This document shows positions 34,481-43,625 of a stretch of 63,111 bases of DNA, piece by piece (positions within the stretch are counted from its first letter, which is position 1; each line of letters opens with the position of its first letter). A program made the translations under genes and the position numbers. This DNA comes from an uncultured Gammaproteobacteria bacterium (GTDB lineage Bacteria > Pseudomonadota > Gammaproteobacteria > SZUA-140), in NCBI GenBank assembly GCA_945788675.1, contig CALZMY010000204.1, positions 1-63,111 of the forward strand. Reading direction: 5' to 3'. Under the pieces are notes generated by a model. It made no database searches, was not told the origin of the DNA, and worked only from the letters and a program-made list of their open reading frames with translations.

Positions 34481-36958
34481 ATGTCGAAAGCAAAAAAATT
34501 ATGTGATGTCGAAATCCCACCCATGGAAACACTCGCTAGCGACTATGAGGCGTTGGCCAGTGACTTTCAGCGTTATCTTACCAGTCATCTTGGCCGTTCC
34601 CTTGGTTGTGTGCCGTATTACCTCTATGAGGCGATCTCTTTTACCCTGCGCGACCGGGTGATGGAGGACTGGCAGGAGACCTGGCGTCGGTATGAAACGC
34701 AGGGGCGCAGGAAGGCCTACTACATGTCACTTGAATTTCTGATGGGGCGTTCTCTCGGCAATCATATACTTAATCTTGGATTAAATGATGAAGTTGAAGC
34801 GGCGATGAATTGCTTTGCACTGGAGCTGGAAGAGGTTGCCAGTGCAGAGATCGATGCCGGGCTGGGTAACGGTGGTCTGGGACGGCTGGCCGCCTGTTTT
34901 ATGGATAGTTGTGCCACCCTGAAACTGCCGGTGATCGGTTATGGTATCCGTTATGAGTACGGCATGTTTCGCCAGGAGATCGAGGATGGTTATCAGCTCG
35001 AGAAACCCGACCACTGGTTACGTGACGGCAATCCGTGGGAACTAGAACGCCCAGAATTCACCCGGCAGATTAAATTTGGTGGACGGGTCGACTACATCAC
35101 CGATAACGATGGTACCAGGCGTTGCCTGTGGCTGGACACGGACGATGTGTTGGCTATTCCTTATGATGTTCCCATCTCTGGCTATAAAAATGGCACGGTC
35201 AATACCCTGCGATTGTGGTCAGCCAGTGCCACCAGCGCATTCAGTCTGGAAGAGTTTAATGCCGGTAGCTACCCCGAAGCTGTTGAGGCGAAGAATGATG
35301 CTGAACATATCACGATGGTACTCTACCCAAATGATGCCAGCGAGAATGGCAAGGTGTTGCGTCTCAAGCAGCAATACTTCCTGGCCTCGGCCAGTCTGCA
35401 AGATGTGCTACGGATGTGGGAGAATAATGAAGGCAGTGACTATAGTCAGTTTGCCAGTCTGAATGTCTTTCAGATGAACGATACTCATCCGACCATCGCG
35501 GTGGCCGAGTTGATGCGTCTGTTGATGGATGAAAAAGGGTTGTCGTGGGATGATGCGTGGACCATTACCAGTCAGACCATGGCCTATACCAATCATACCC
35601 TGCTGCCCGAGGCACTGGAAAAATGGCCGGTGCATCTGTTCGAGAGCCTGTTGCCACGTCTGTTGCAGATTATTTACGAGATCAATGCGCGTTTTCTCAA
35701 GCTGGTGGCAAGGCAATGGCCGGGGGATAACGCACGCCAGGCTCGGATGTCGATCATCGAGGAGGGTGATGTTAAACAGGTACGGATGGCCTATCTGGCA
35801 ATTGTCGGTAGCTTCTCGGTGAACGGTGTCGCGGCCCTTCATTCCCATCTGTTGGTCAATGGGCTGTTCAGGGATTTCTATGAGTTGTGGCCGGAACGGT
35901 TTAATAACAAGACCAACGGTGTTACCCCGAGGCGCTGGGTGGCGCACGCCAATCCGGCCATGTGCGAACTTATTCATGACCAGATCAACAATAACTGGAT
36001 GGAGGACTTTTCCCGTGTCAGCGAGCTCAAATCCCACATTAAAGATAAGGCTTTTGCCAGGCGCTGGCATGCGGTGAAAACAGCCAACAAACAGCGCCTC
36101 GCTGCGCTGGTAAAAGAGTATTGCAATGTTGATTTTGATGTGACGTCGATGTTTGATGTGCAGGTCAAACGTATTCATGAATATAAACGCCAGTTGTTGA
36201 ACCTGCTGCATGTGATTCATCTCTATGATCGGATTAAGCGTGGCGATACGAAGCAGTGGACTAATCGCTGTGTCTTGATCGGTGGCAAGGCCGCGCCGGG
36301 ATATCATATGGCCAAAATGATGATTAAGCTCATCAATAATGTCGCCGAGGTGGTCAATAACGACCCGCAGGTCGATGGTCGACTGAAGTTAGCCTTTATC
36401 CCGAATTACGGGGTATCCAAGATGGAGATCATCTGTCCGGGGACGGATCTATCTGAACAGATATCGACGGCTGGTAAAGAGGCCTCTGGCACCGGTAACA
36501 TGAAGTTTATGATGAATGGGGCTGTCACCATTGGGACTTATGATGGTGCCAATATTGAAATACTCGACGCGGTTGGCGAAGAGAATTTCTTCCTGTTTGG
36601 TCTTAAAGCAGAGGAGGTTGAGGAACGACGTCACCATTATCATCCAGCTATTCTGGTTGAAGAGGATGACGACCTAAAACGTGTCATGCATCTGCTGCAA
36701 TGTGGGCATTTTAACTCCTTTGAGCCCAATATATTTGATGGGATCATCAGTTCGTTATTAAATCCATATGACCCATGGTTGACACTGGCGGATTTCAGAA
36801 GCTATCTCGAAGCGCAAGAACGCGCTTCAATCGCTTACCGCAATAGAGATGGCTGGTTGGCGATGAGTATTAACAATACAGCCTGTAGCGGACATTTTTC
36901 GACCGACCGAACGATACGAGAATACAACGATGATGTGTGGAAGTTAAACAGCGCTTAG
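34481..36958 (+). CDS. glgP: glycogen/maltodextrin phosphorylase
   Basis: GT35 phosphorylase releasing glucose 1-phosphate from alpha-1,4-glucan ends. 825 aa. Conserved blocks are GLGNGGLGRLAACFMDS, DTHPTIAVAELMRL and NGVTPRRWV. The pyridoxal-phosphate site EASGTGNMKFMMNGA contains the cofactor Lys. The start follows malQ by three bases with GAGGTAAGG. The 3' end overlaps the convergent pgm gene by four bases, with no room for a terminator. Its product can be used directly by GlgC or by Pgm. Confidence 0.97.
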   Translation: MSKAKKLCDVEIPPMETLASDYEALASDFQRYLTSHLGRSLGCVPYYLYEAISFTLRDRVMEDWQETWRRYETQGRRKAYYMSLEFLMGRSLGNHILNLGLNDEVEAAMNCFALELEEVASAEIDAGLGNGGLGRLAACFMDSCATLKLPVIGYGIRYEYGMFRQEIEDGYQLEKPDHWLRDGNPWELERPEFTRQIKFGGRVDYITDNDGTRRCLWLDTDDVLAIPYDVPISGYKNGTVNTLRLWSASATSAFSLEEFNAGSYPEAVEAKNDAEHITMVLYPNDASENGKVLRLKQQYFLASASLQDVLRMWENNEGSDYSQFASLNVFQMNDTHPTIAVAELMRLLMDEKGLSWDDAWTITSQTMAYTNHTLLPEALEKWPVHLFESLLPRLLQIIYEINARFLKLVARQWPGDNARQARMSIIEEGDVKQVRMAYLAIVGSFSVNGVAALHSHLLVNGLFRDFYELWPERFNNKTNGVTPRRWVAHANPAMCELIHDQINNNWMEDFSRVSELKSHIKDKAFARRWHAVKTANKQRLAALVKEYCNVDFDVTSMFDVQVKRIHEYKRQLLNLLHVIHLYDRIKRGDTKQWTNRCVLIGGKAAPGYHMAKMMIKLINNVAEVVNNDPQVDGRLKLAFIPNYGVSKMEIICPGTDLSEQISTAGKEASGTGNMKFMMNGAVTIGTYDGANIEILDAVGEENFFLFGLKAEEVEERRHHYHPAILVEEDDDLKRVMHLLQCGHFNSFEPNIFDGIISSLLNPYDPWLTLADFRSYLEAQERASIAYRNRDGWLAMSINNTACSGHFSTDRTIREYNDDVWKLNSA

Positions 36959-38604
36959 GTGACGATGTCTGGCTGCTCGCGGCCACAGCGTGTTTTTAAT
37001 TCGGCCACTTCGCGGGCGATGTTGATCATATCTGCGAGTACCACTTGAGTCTCCAGATCATGCAGGGCAGGGTTGGCCTCGTAGCGCTCCAGGTAGACAC
37101 GCAAGGTCGCCCCCTCGGTGCCAGTGCCCGACAGACGGAAGACAATGCGTGACTCATCCTCAAACAGGATGCGGATACCCTGATGTTCTGTGACGCTGCG
37201 GTCGACCGGGTCGGTATAACTAAAGTCATCGCAGTCGCTAACGGTATGGCTGGCGGTATGGCCGGCGAATGTCTCGCCTTTTAATGTCTCGACCCGCTTG
37301 CGTAAAGCCTTCATCAACTGTTCTGCTACAGTGCTGTCGAGCCCTTCGTAGTCATGGCGTGAATAATAGTGGCGGCCGAAGCGCGCCCAGTGAGCGCGGG
37401 TAATCTCCTCCACTGACTGGCGTTTGACAGTGACGAGGTTTAGCCAGAAAAGCACTGCCCAGATGCCGTCTTTTTCCCTGATGTGATCAGAACCGCCACC
37501 AAAGCTCTCTTCACCACACAGGGTAATACGCCGCTCATCGAGCAGGTTACCAAAATATTTCCAGCCAGTGGGCGTTTCATAACACTCGATGCCGAGTGTC
37601 TCGGCTACCTTGTCCACGGCGCGACTGGTGGGCAGGGAGCGCGCCACACCACTAAGCCCCAGTTGATAGCCGGACAACAAATGGGCATTGGCCGTCATAA
37701 TTGCCAGGCAGTCACTTGGGTTGACGAAGAAATTTCTGCCAATCAGCATATAACGATCACCATCGCCATCTGAGGCGGCACCGAGGTCAGGAGAGTCATT
37801 GCCCTGGTTGAGTCGTTCGACCAGCTCCCTGGCATAAATAAGGTTTGGATCAGGGTGGCCACCGCCGAAATCTTCCTGCGGGATGGCATTGATGACCGAT
37901 CCGACCGCCGCGTTTAGACGTCGTTCAAAGATCTCTTTGGCATAGGGCCCTGTTACTGCGTGCATCGCATCAAAACAGATGCTCAACAGGCCCGATCCAA
38001 ATAAGGCCTTTATCTTGGCAAAATCAAAGATCTGTTCCATTAAGTCGGCGTAATCACTGACTGGGTCGATGATTTCGATCAGGGTCTCACCAAGCTGGTA
38101 CTGACCTTGTGTTTCCAGCGGAACGTCGTCTATCTCGGCGATTGTGTATGCGGTGATGTGTTGGCTATCGGCATATACCTGGTCGGTAAATTTTGTATCC
38201 GCGGGACCACCATTGGCAGTATTGAACTTGATGCCAAAGTCACCCTCTGGCCCGCCGGGGTTGTGGCTGGCAGAGAGGATAATTCCGCCCGCGGCGCTCT
38301 GTTTTCGTATCAGGTGTGAAACGGCCGGTGTTGAGAGCAGGCCGTTTTGTCCCACTTTGATATGACTAACGCCGTGGGCTACTGCCATTTTCAGGATCGT
38401 CTGGATCGCTTCGGTATTATAGTAACGCCCATCGCCGCCGACAATCAGCAACCCCCCCTTGAGGTCAGTCGCTACATTGAATATCGCCTGTAGAAAATTT
38501 TCCAGATAGTGTGCTGTCTGGAATCGCTGTACCTTCTTGCGAAGTCCAGAAGTGCCCGGTTTTTGGTCCGTAAAAGGCGTTGAAGAGATTTGTAGAATAT
38601 TCAT
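36955..38604 (-). CDS. pgm: phosphoglucomutase (alpha-D-glucose-specific)
   Basis: Interconverts glucose 1-phosphate and glucose 6-phosphate, joining glycogen to central metabolism. The N-terminus FTDQKPGTSGLRKKV is typical. The phosphoserine loop is ILSASHNPGGPEGDFGIK, the metal loop is ASDGDGDRYMLIG, the sugar-binding loop is CGEESFGGGSDH, and the phosphate-binding loop near the end is FRLSGTGTEGATLRVYLE. 549 aa is normal. It is transcribed against glgP and divergently from pgi. Confidence 0.97.
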   Translation of the reverse strand: MNILQISSTPFTDQKPGTSGLRKKVQRFQTAHYLENFLQAIFNVATDLKGGLLIVGGDGRYYNTEAIQTILKMAVAHGVSHIKVGQNGLLSTPAVSHLIRKQSAAGGIILSASHNPGGPEGDFGIKFNTANGGPADTKFTDQVYADSQHITAYTIAEIDDVPLETQGQYQLGETLIEIIDPVSDYADLMEQIFDFAKIKALFGSGLLSICFDAMHAVTGPYAKEIFERRLNAAVGSVINAIPQEDFGGGHPDPNLIYARELVERLNQGNDSPDLGAASDGDGDRYMLIGRNFFVNPSDCLAIMTANAHLLSGYQLGLSGVARSLPTSRAVDKVAETLGIECYETPTGWKYFGNLLDERRITLCGEESFGGGSDHIREKDGIWAVLFWLNLVTVKRQSVEEITRAHWARFGRHYYSRHDYEGLDSTVAEQLMKALRKRVETLKGETFAGHTASHTVSDCDDFSYTDPVDRSVTEHQGIRILFEDESRIVFRLSGTGTEGATLRVYLERYEANPALHDLETQVVLADMINIAREVAELKTRCGREQPDIVT

Positions 38605-38929
38605 ATTTTATGCTCTATCGCTTTTTTATCATTATGCACAATGGAGACCAGATTACCACTTTGTCTTTCGTAAGGCGAACTAGCTCACGAAGTCTGGAGA
38701 GCCAGGATCCGGCTGGGTAAAAAATTTATGTTCAGAAATGATGAAAAGATTAAAAAACCGGGTATTTACTGTGTGCATAGGGCGCTTTGCCTTGTACTAT
38801 ATATAGACCAATGAAGCATAGAGTGGATAGCGTTCATTGAGTAATGATGTTTTATTGATTCGGTGGAGTGGAGTAGATTTTGCCGGATCGGTAAATATTA
38901 CCGGCTGAATTAAAAAGGATGATTTAAAG
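38605..38929. other. divergent pgm-pgi intergenic region
   Basis: This 325-base spacer must hold the promoters of both genes. The run TACTATATATAG at about 38,795-38,806 could be a -10 region for pgi, but I found no convincing -35. Near the pgi start, GCCGG (38882-38886) and CCGGC (38901-38905) enclose CGGTAAATATTACCG, so the leader can form one of two overlapping hairpins just before the AAAGGATG ribosome site. No gene is seen. Confidence 0.4.
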
Positions 38930-40591
38930 ATGTCTCGATTAAAGCAGACCCAGGCGTGGTTGGCACTGACGCAACATTATGAGCAAATCAAGCACCTGCA
39001 TATGCGTGACTTGTTTGAGGAAGACCAGCAGAGGTTTGCAAGGTTTTCGTTACACCACAATGATATTCTTTACGACTATTCCAAGAACTGTATTACCGAT
39101 GAGACGGTCGACCTGTTGCTGAAACTTGCACATCAGGCAGAGCTGCCGAGCTGGATTGAGCGATTATTTAGCGGAGATAAGATTAATCACACCGAAAATC
39201 GAGCGGTGTTACATACAGCACTAAGAGACAGGAGCGATACGCCAATTGTACTTGATGGTGTTGATATCGCGCCGGAAATCAAAGCTGAAAGAGCGAAAGT
39301 AACAAGTCTTGCTGAAAAAATTCGCCGTAGAGAATGGCGCGGGGTGTCAGGCCAGCCCATTACTGATGTTGTTAATATTGGCATCGGTGGTTCAAACCTC
39401 GGGCCACTGATGGTCAATGAGGCGTTAAGACCCTATTCCTTGCATGATCTGAATGTGCACTTTGTCTCCAATATTGATGAGAATCACATCAATGAAACAC
39501 TCGAATACCTGGACCCAAAAACGACTTTTTTTATTATCGCCTCGAAGAGCTTTACAACGCAGGACACCATGCTGAATGCCGAAACCGCACGGCAATGGTA
39601 TCTCAGTCTTATTGGTAGTGATGAACAAATTGGTCGTCATTTCTCTGCTGTGACCTCGAATACGAAGCTGGCGATGGAGTTTGGTATTGCCGGTGAAAAT
39701 ATTTTCAAGATGTGGGATTGGGTTGGTGGCCGCTATTCATTGTGGTCGGCTATTGGCTTGTCGACAATGATCGCGATAGGGGCTGAACAGTTTGATGAGT
39801 TGTTAGAGGGTGCCTACGAACTTGATATGCACTTCAGGAAAAGCCCATTGGAACAAAATATTCCGGTGATGATGGCCTTGTTGGGTATCTGGTATAACAA
39901 TTTTTTCGAGGTCCAGGCGACCGCAGTGCTTCCTTATGATCAATATCTGCATCGCTTTGCAGCCTATATGCAGCAGGTTGACATGGAGAGTAACGGAAAA
40001 TACATAGATAGAAGTGGCGATGAGGTCGATTATACGACCGGACCGGTGCTTTTTGGTGAAATAGGAATATCTGGCCAGCACGCCTTTTTTCAACTGTTGC
40101 ACCAGGGAACAAAACTTGTACCGGCCGATATTCTTGCACCGCTTTTTAGTTATCGATGTATCGCACGGCATCACCGCGCATTAATGTCTAATGTGTTTGC
40201 ACAAACAGAGGCATTGATGCGCGGTAAAACAGAGCCGGAAGCTAGACAGGAGTTACAGGATAAGGGGCTAAGTGATGACGCGATTGAGAAACTATTGCCA
40301 TATAAGGTTTTCCCCGGCAACAGACCGACCAGCACATTTTTGTTTGACACGCTAACGCCACGTACCCTGGGCTCTCTGATTGCGATGTATGAACATAAGG
40401 TCTTTGTGCAAGGCGTTATCTGGAATATAAATTCATTTGACCAATGGGGGGTTGAGCTTGGAAAGCAGCTTGCCACAACCATTTCAGATGAGCTGAATGA
40501 TGATGAGCAGGTTGGTACCCATGATTGTTCTACTAATGGACTGATCAACTATTACAAACAGCGCAGGTCATTCAAGCGGAAGCAAAAATAA
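38930..40591 (+). CDS. pgi: glucose-6-phosphate isomerase
   Basis: Interconverts glucose 6-phosphate and fructose 6-phosphate. The family blocks are NIGIGGSNLGPLMV, ASKSFTTQDTMLNA, WDWVGGRYSLWSAIGL, the DGNQ-equivalent SNGKYIDRSG (here MESNGKY) and the C-terminal signature NINSFDQWGVELGKQLA. 553 aa is standard. A run of AAAAAGGATG before the ATG is the ribosome site. glk follows after 10 bases, so the two form a glucose-entry operon. Confidence 0.97.
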   Translation: MSRLKQTQAWLALTQHYEQIKHLHMRDLFEEDQQRFARFSLHHNDILYDYSKNCITDETVDLLLKLAHQAELPSWIERLFSGDKINHTENRAVLHTALRDRSDTPIVLDGVDIAPEIKAERAKVTSLAEKIRRREWRGVSGQPITDVVNIGIGGSNLGPLMVNEALRPYSLHDLNVHFVSNIDENHINETLEYLDPKTTFFIIASKSFTTQDTMLNAETARQWYLSLIGSDEQIGRHFSAVTSNTKLAMEFGIAGENIFKMWDWVGGRYSLWSAIGLSTMIAIGAEQFDELLEGAYELDMHFRKSPLEQNIPVMMALLGIWYNNFFEVQATAVLPYDQYLHRFAAYMQQVDMESNGKYIDRSGDEVDYTTGPVLFGEIGISGQHAFFQLLHQGTKLVPADILAPLFSYRCIARHHRALMSNVFAQTEALMRGKTEPEARQELQDKGLSDDAIEKLLPYKVFPGNRPTSTFLFDTLTPRTLGSLIAMYEHKVFVQGVIWNINSFDQWGVELGKQLATTISDELNDDEQVGTHDCSTNGLINYYKQRRSFKRKQK

Positions 40592-40601
40592 CAGGTCTTG
40601 T

Positions 40602-41612
40602 ATGCGAATATTAGCGGGTGATATAGGTGGTACCCATACGCGACTTGTCTATGTACAAGATGACTGCGATCCTTCTATCAGGCATGAAAGGAGCTATGCC
40701 AGTGCTGACTACATGGGTCTTATCGAAGTGATTGAGGCCTTCCTGTCGCATTATGATATTCAAAAACCGCTTGATGCTGCTTGTCTGGCCGTGGCCGGGC
40801 CGGTGATTTCGGGTTACGCGTCGCTCACAAACTTGCCGTGGCAGGTCGGTGAGTCAGAGTTAAGCTCACGCCTGCAGACAGCGCATGTTAGCTTAATTAA
40901 CGATCTTGTTGCGGTGGCCTATGCTATTCCTGGCTTGCAGGATGATGATGTGTTTGTCGTGCAGCCGGGCAAAAGCTGCGCTGGGCCAGAGGCGATATTC
41001 GATGCGGTTGTGATCGGGGCGGGAACAGGCCTGGGGGCTGCGCACCTGGTATGGCAGGGGGATCACTATCACGCCCTTAGTAGTGAAGCAGGGCATGTAG
41101 GGTTTGCCCCGGAGACGGTGATGCAGGAGCAGTTGCTTAGCTGGTTACACCGACAACATGCCCACGTTAGTGTGGAAATGCTGCTCTCCGGTTGTGGCAT
41201 CTATACGCTTTATCAGTTTTTTCGGGATGAACTTGGTCTGTCGGAATCCAGCCTGATCAGGGAGGCGATGCAGAATACCGATCCTGCACGGGTAATCAGC
41301 GAGCATGCTGTGATCGGTGATGATGTCCTCTGCACACAAACATTGGCCAGCTTTATTGAGATTTACGCTGCGGTGGCCGGTGATATAGTGCTGCATCATT
41401 ACCCAGTGAGTGCTGTATATCTGGCGGGTGGTATCGGGCCGAAGCTGCAGAGTCTTCTGGCATGCAGTGCATCGAGCTTTAGCGAGGCATTCACCAATAA
41501 AGGACCTATGCGAGGTAACCTGCAGAAGCTCCCAGTCAAACTGATTATGGACAACAGTCCTGGTCTCGACGGTGCTATCGTTTACGCACGCCAACAATAT
41601 CTATCAGAATAG
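40602..41612 (+). CDS. glk: glucokinase
   Basis: ATP-dependent phosphorylation of glucose; provides glucose 6-phosphate from free glucose, such as that released by MalQ. N-terminal ATP motif ILAGDIGGTHTRLVY; SLINDLVAVAYAI holds the catalytic Asp; GAGTGLGAAHLVW and SSEAGHVGFAPE are characteristic of the proteobacterial GlcK (glucokinase family, not ROK). YLAGGIGPK is near the C-terminus. 336 aa. Paired with pgi. Confidence 0.95.
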   Translation: MRILAGDIGGTHTRLVYVQDDCDPSIRHERSYASADYMGLIEVIEAFLSHYDIQKPLDAACLAVAGPVISGYASLTNLPWQVGESELSSRLQTAHVSLINDLVAVAYAIPGLQDDDVFVVQPGKSCAGPEAIFDAVVIGAGTGLGAAHLVWQGDHYHALSSEAGHVGFAPETVMQEQLLSWLHRQHAHVSVEMLLSGCGIYTLYQFFRDELGLSESSLIREAMQNTDPARVISEHAVIGDDVLCTQTLASFIEIYAAVAGDIVLHHYPVSAVYLAGGIGPKLQSLLACSASSFSEAFTNKGPMRGNLQKLPVKLIMDNSPGLDGAIVYARQQYLSE

Positions 41613-41745
41613 TCGTTGCCTGTAGCCAGCAGAAACCTGGTACTACGTGGAGCCTACGAACACCCCACGCAGGGTAGTGATTATGCCCGATATTATTATC
41701 ATCGGCGAATTGTAGCGATGGCAATCGATTGTGCCTAAGCAGGCC

Positions 41746-42546
41746 TTATTTAATCTCAATCGATGCGTTATTTCTTAGATCTTCTATATAATCTGCAACC
41801 GCCTTATTTTGCAGGGCAGTCGCCAGTTGTTCTGCAACAGCTTCAAGCGCAGGTGGATCGATGGCGCGTTTTTCATCCAGTTGAATGATGTGCCAGCCAA
41901 AGCGACTCTGTACTGGGGTATTACTATATTCGCCGGGCTTCAATGTGGCGACAACCGCAGCAAATGGAGGGGGCATCTGCTCGCTACCCAGCCAGCCGAG
42001 ATCACCGCCTTCGCTGCTGGAGGGGTCGATGGAACTCGTCCCCGCTAGTTTTTTGAAGTCTTCGCCACGTTTGAGCGCTGCCAGGATGTTGTTGGCATCG
42101 GGCTCACTTTTAACCAGGATATGTCGGGTGTGATATTCATTGCTGCCCTGGCCATACTGTTTGTCGTAAGCCTCTTTGAGTGCAGCCTCTGTCAGTGTTT
42201 TGTCTAAATGGCTTTTGAGGCCATGATTGATGATGACTGATCTTTTTTGCATCTCAAGTTCAGCTTTTACTGCAGCCGATGTATCGATACCGGCTTTTAC
42301 AGCGGCCTTATAGAGTAGCTCGCTGTTGATATACTCCTGCAGTAGCAGCTTTCGCTGCTCCTGGCTGATGGCCCCGTTATGTTGCACTTGTTGTGCGCGC
42401 ATTGTTATATAGCGATTGAAAGTTTCGCTATCTACCGATTTTCCATCGATGACGAGGACAATATCTGTCTCTTCGGCATGTGCACCTGAAAATGAAAGCA
42501 GTGATGCGGAGAGCAAAATAATGGGTAGATGTCTTAGTGATTTCAT
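41746..42546 (-). CDS. periplasmic parvulin-type peptidyl-prolyl isomerase
   Basis: A 266-residue exported foldase resembling PpiC/PrsA/SurA-like proteins. Residues 1-24 are a signal peptide ending SGAHA. An N-terminal helical chaperone region (about 30-130) precedes the parvulin domain (about 135-235): YHTRHILVKSEPDA, SSIDPSSSEGGDLGWLG and SRFGWHIIQLDEKR are the defining blocks. The C-terminal helix is short. It probably assists folding of outer-membrane or periplasmic proteins. It lies alone, convergent with glk, with 96 bases to yciI on the same strand. Confidence 0.9.
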   Translation of the reverse strand: MKSLRHLPIILLSASLLSFSGAHAEETDIVLVIDGKSVDSETFNRYITMRAQQVQHNGAISQEQRKLLLQEYINSELLYKAAVKAGIDTSAAVKAELEMQKRSVIINHGLKSHLDKTLTEAALKEAYDKQYGQGSNEYHTRHILVKSEPDANNILAALKRGEDFKKLAGTSSIDPSSSEGGDLGWLGSEQMPPPFAAVVATLKPGEYSNTPVQSRFGWHIIQLDEKRAIDPPALEAVAEQLATALQNKAVADYIEDLRNNASIEIK

Positions 42547-42642
42547 AATCTATTCCTTTCAACGCTAATGTGTAAGGGTCAGGATGCGAACCGTAACAAA
42601 CGATGCTACAACTGATCGTGGTGATTATTCAAGCTCTGAACC

Positions 42643-42942
42643 TTAGGGTAAAACCTTTTTGAATGGCTTAATGGTGACATTTTCATAAACATCGGCCTTG
42701 ATGTAAGGATCTTGATCCGCCCATACCTGGGCCTCCTGTAGTGAAGGAAATTCGGCCACGATCAGGCTGCCACTGAAACCCGCGCTACCCGGGTCTTCAC
42801 TGTCGATAGCCGGATGCGGGCCTGCGAGTACCAGTCGTCCAGCATCCTTTAATATATTCAATCGTTCGATATGTGCCGGGCGGTTAGCGAGTCGTTTTTC
42901 CAGTGAGTCAGGGACGTCTTCAGCAATAATAGCGTAGAGCAC
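42643..42942 (-). CDS. yciI: YciI family protein
   Basis: A 99-residue dimeric alpha-beta-barrel protein of the YciI family, with the opening LYAIIAEDVPDSLEKRL, the central PAHIERLNILKDAGRLVLAGPHP (conserved His-Asp-type pair), GSLIVAEFPSLQEAQVWADQDPY and a basic end. The biological role is not settled. Start is GTG at 42942, sharing its G with the TAG stop of yciB, so translation is coupled. The yciB-yciI order is conserved in gammaproteobacteria. Confidence 0.93.
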   Translation of the reverse strand: MLYAIIAEDVPDSLEKRLANRPAHIERLNILKDAGRLVLAGPHPAIDSEDPGSAGFSGSLIVAEFPSLQEAQVWADQDPYIKADVYENVTIKPFKKVLP

Positions 42943-43499
42943 TACGGTTTTTCCCCATTGTTATCATCTTCATCTGCTTTCATGTATCTGGTGAGAAAGG
43001 GGATTTGCAACATAACAAAGGCGAAGGTGAGCCCCATCAGACCAAATAGCTTGAAGTTGACCCAGGTATCAGTATCGAAGTTATAGACCACATAGAGATT
43101 CACAAAACCGATAATGACAAAAAAGAGGATCCAGCTGATATTAAGTTTGAGCCAGATGGGTTGTGGCAGCGTCATCGCCTGCCCCATCATGCGTTGAATG
43201 ATTGTTTTTTCACCGATATAGTGGCTGCCGAGGAAAACGGCACCAAAGACCCAGTTGATGACGGTTGGTTTCCATTTGATGAACATCTCATCCTGTAAAA
43301 ACAGGGTCGCGCCACCAAAGATGACCATAATCGCCAGTGTGACCAGGTGCATGTTTTCGAAGCGGCGATGCTTAACCCAGTGAATGGTGACCTGTGCAAA
43401 CGAGGCGGCTATCGCGACAGCCGTGGCGACGTAAATATCGTAAGCCTTATAGGCGATAAAAAAGAGTAAAACCGGGAAAAAATCGGCAAGAAATTTCAT
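42942..43499 (-). CDS. yciB: inner membrane septation protein A (YciB)
   Basis: YciB (also called IspZ/IspA-like septation protein) is an inner-membrane protein linked to envelope synthesis and cell division. 185 aa with about five hydrophobic helices. Family blocks: MKFLADFFPVLLFFIAYK at the N-terminus, HWVKHRRFE, WKPTVINWVFG, NISWILFFV, and DTWVNFKLFGLMGLTF near the end. Stop and yciI start overlap by one base. It is divergent from rnm. Confidence 0.95.
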   Translation of the reverse strand: MKFLADFFPVLLFFIAYKAYDIYVATAVAIAASFAQVTIHWVKHRRFENMHLVTLAIMVIFGGATLFLQDEMFIKWKPTVINWVFGAVFLGSHYIGEKTIIQRMMGQAMTLPQPIWLKLNISWILFFVIIGFVNLYVVYNFDTDTWVNFKLFGLMGLTFAFVMLQIPFLTRYMKADEDDNNGEKP

Positions 43500-43625
43500 A
43501 AGCGTTGTAAGGTTTTGTTCGGTTCTGAATAAGCTAATTAAATGATAGTCAGCGTATTATTTGCAGACGTGGCATAATGCGCCGTTGGGAACCGAGTATA
43601 GCACGCGAAAACAGGAAACAAGGTC

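Noticed and set aside
35408..36307. 299-codon open frame antisense to glgP
   Set aside because: Composition is that of a reverse-strand shadow, and glgP on the other strand has intact motifs throughout.
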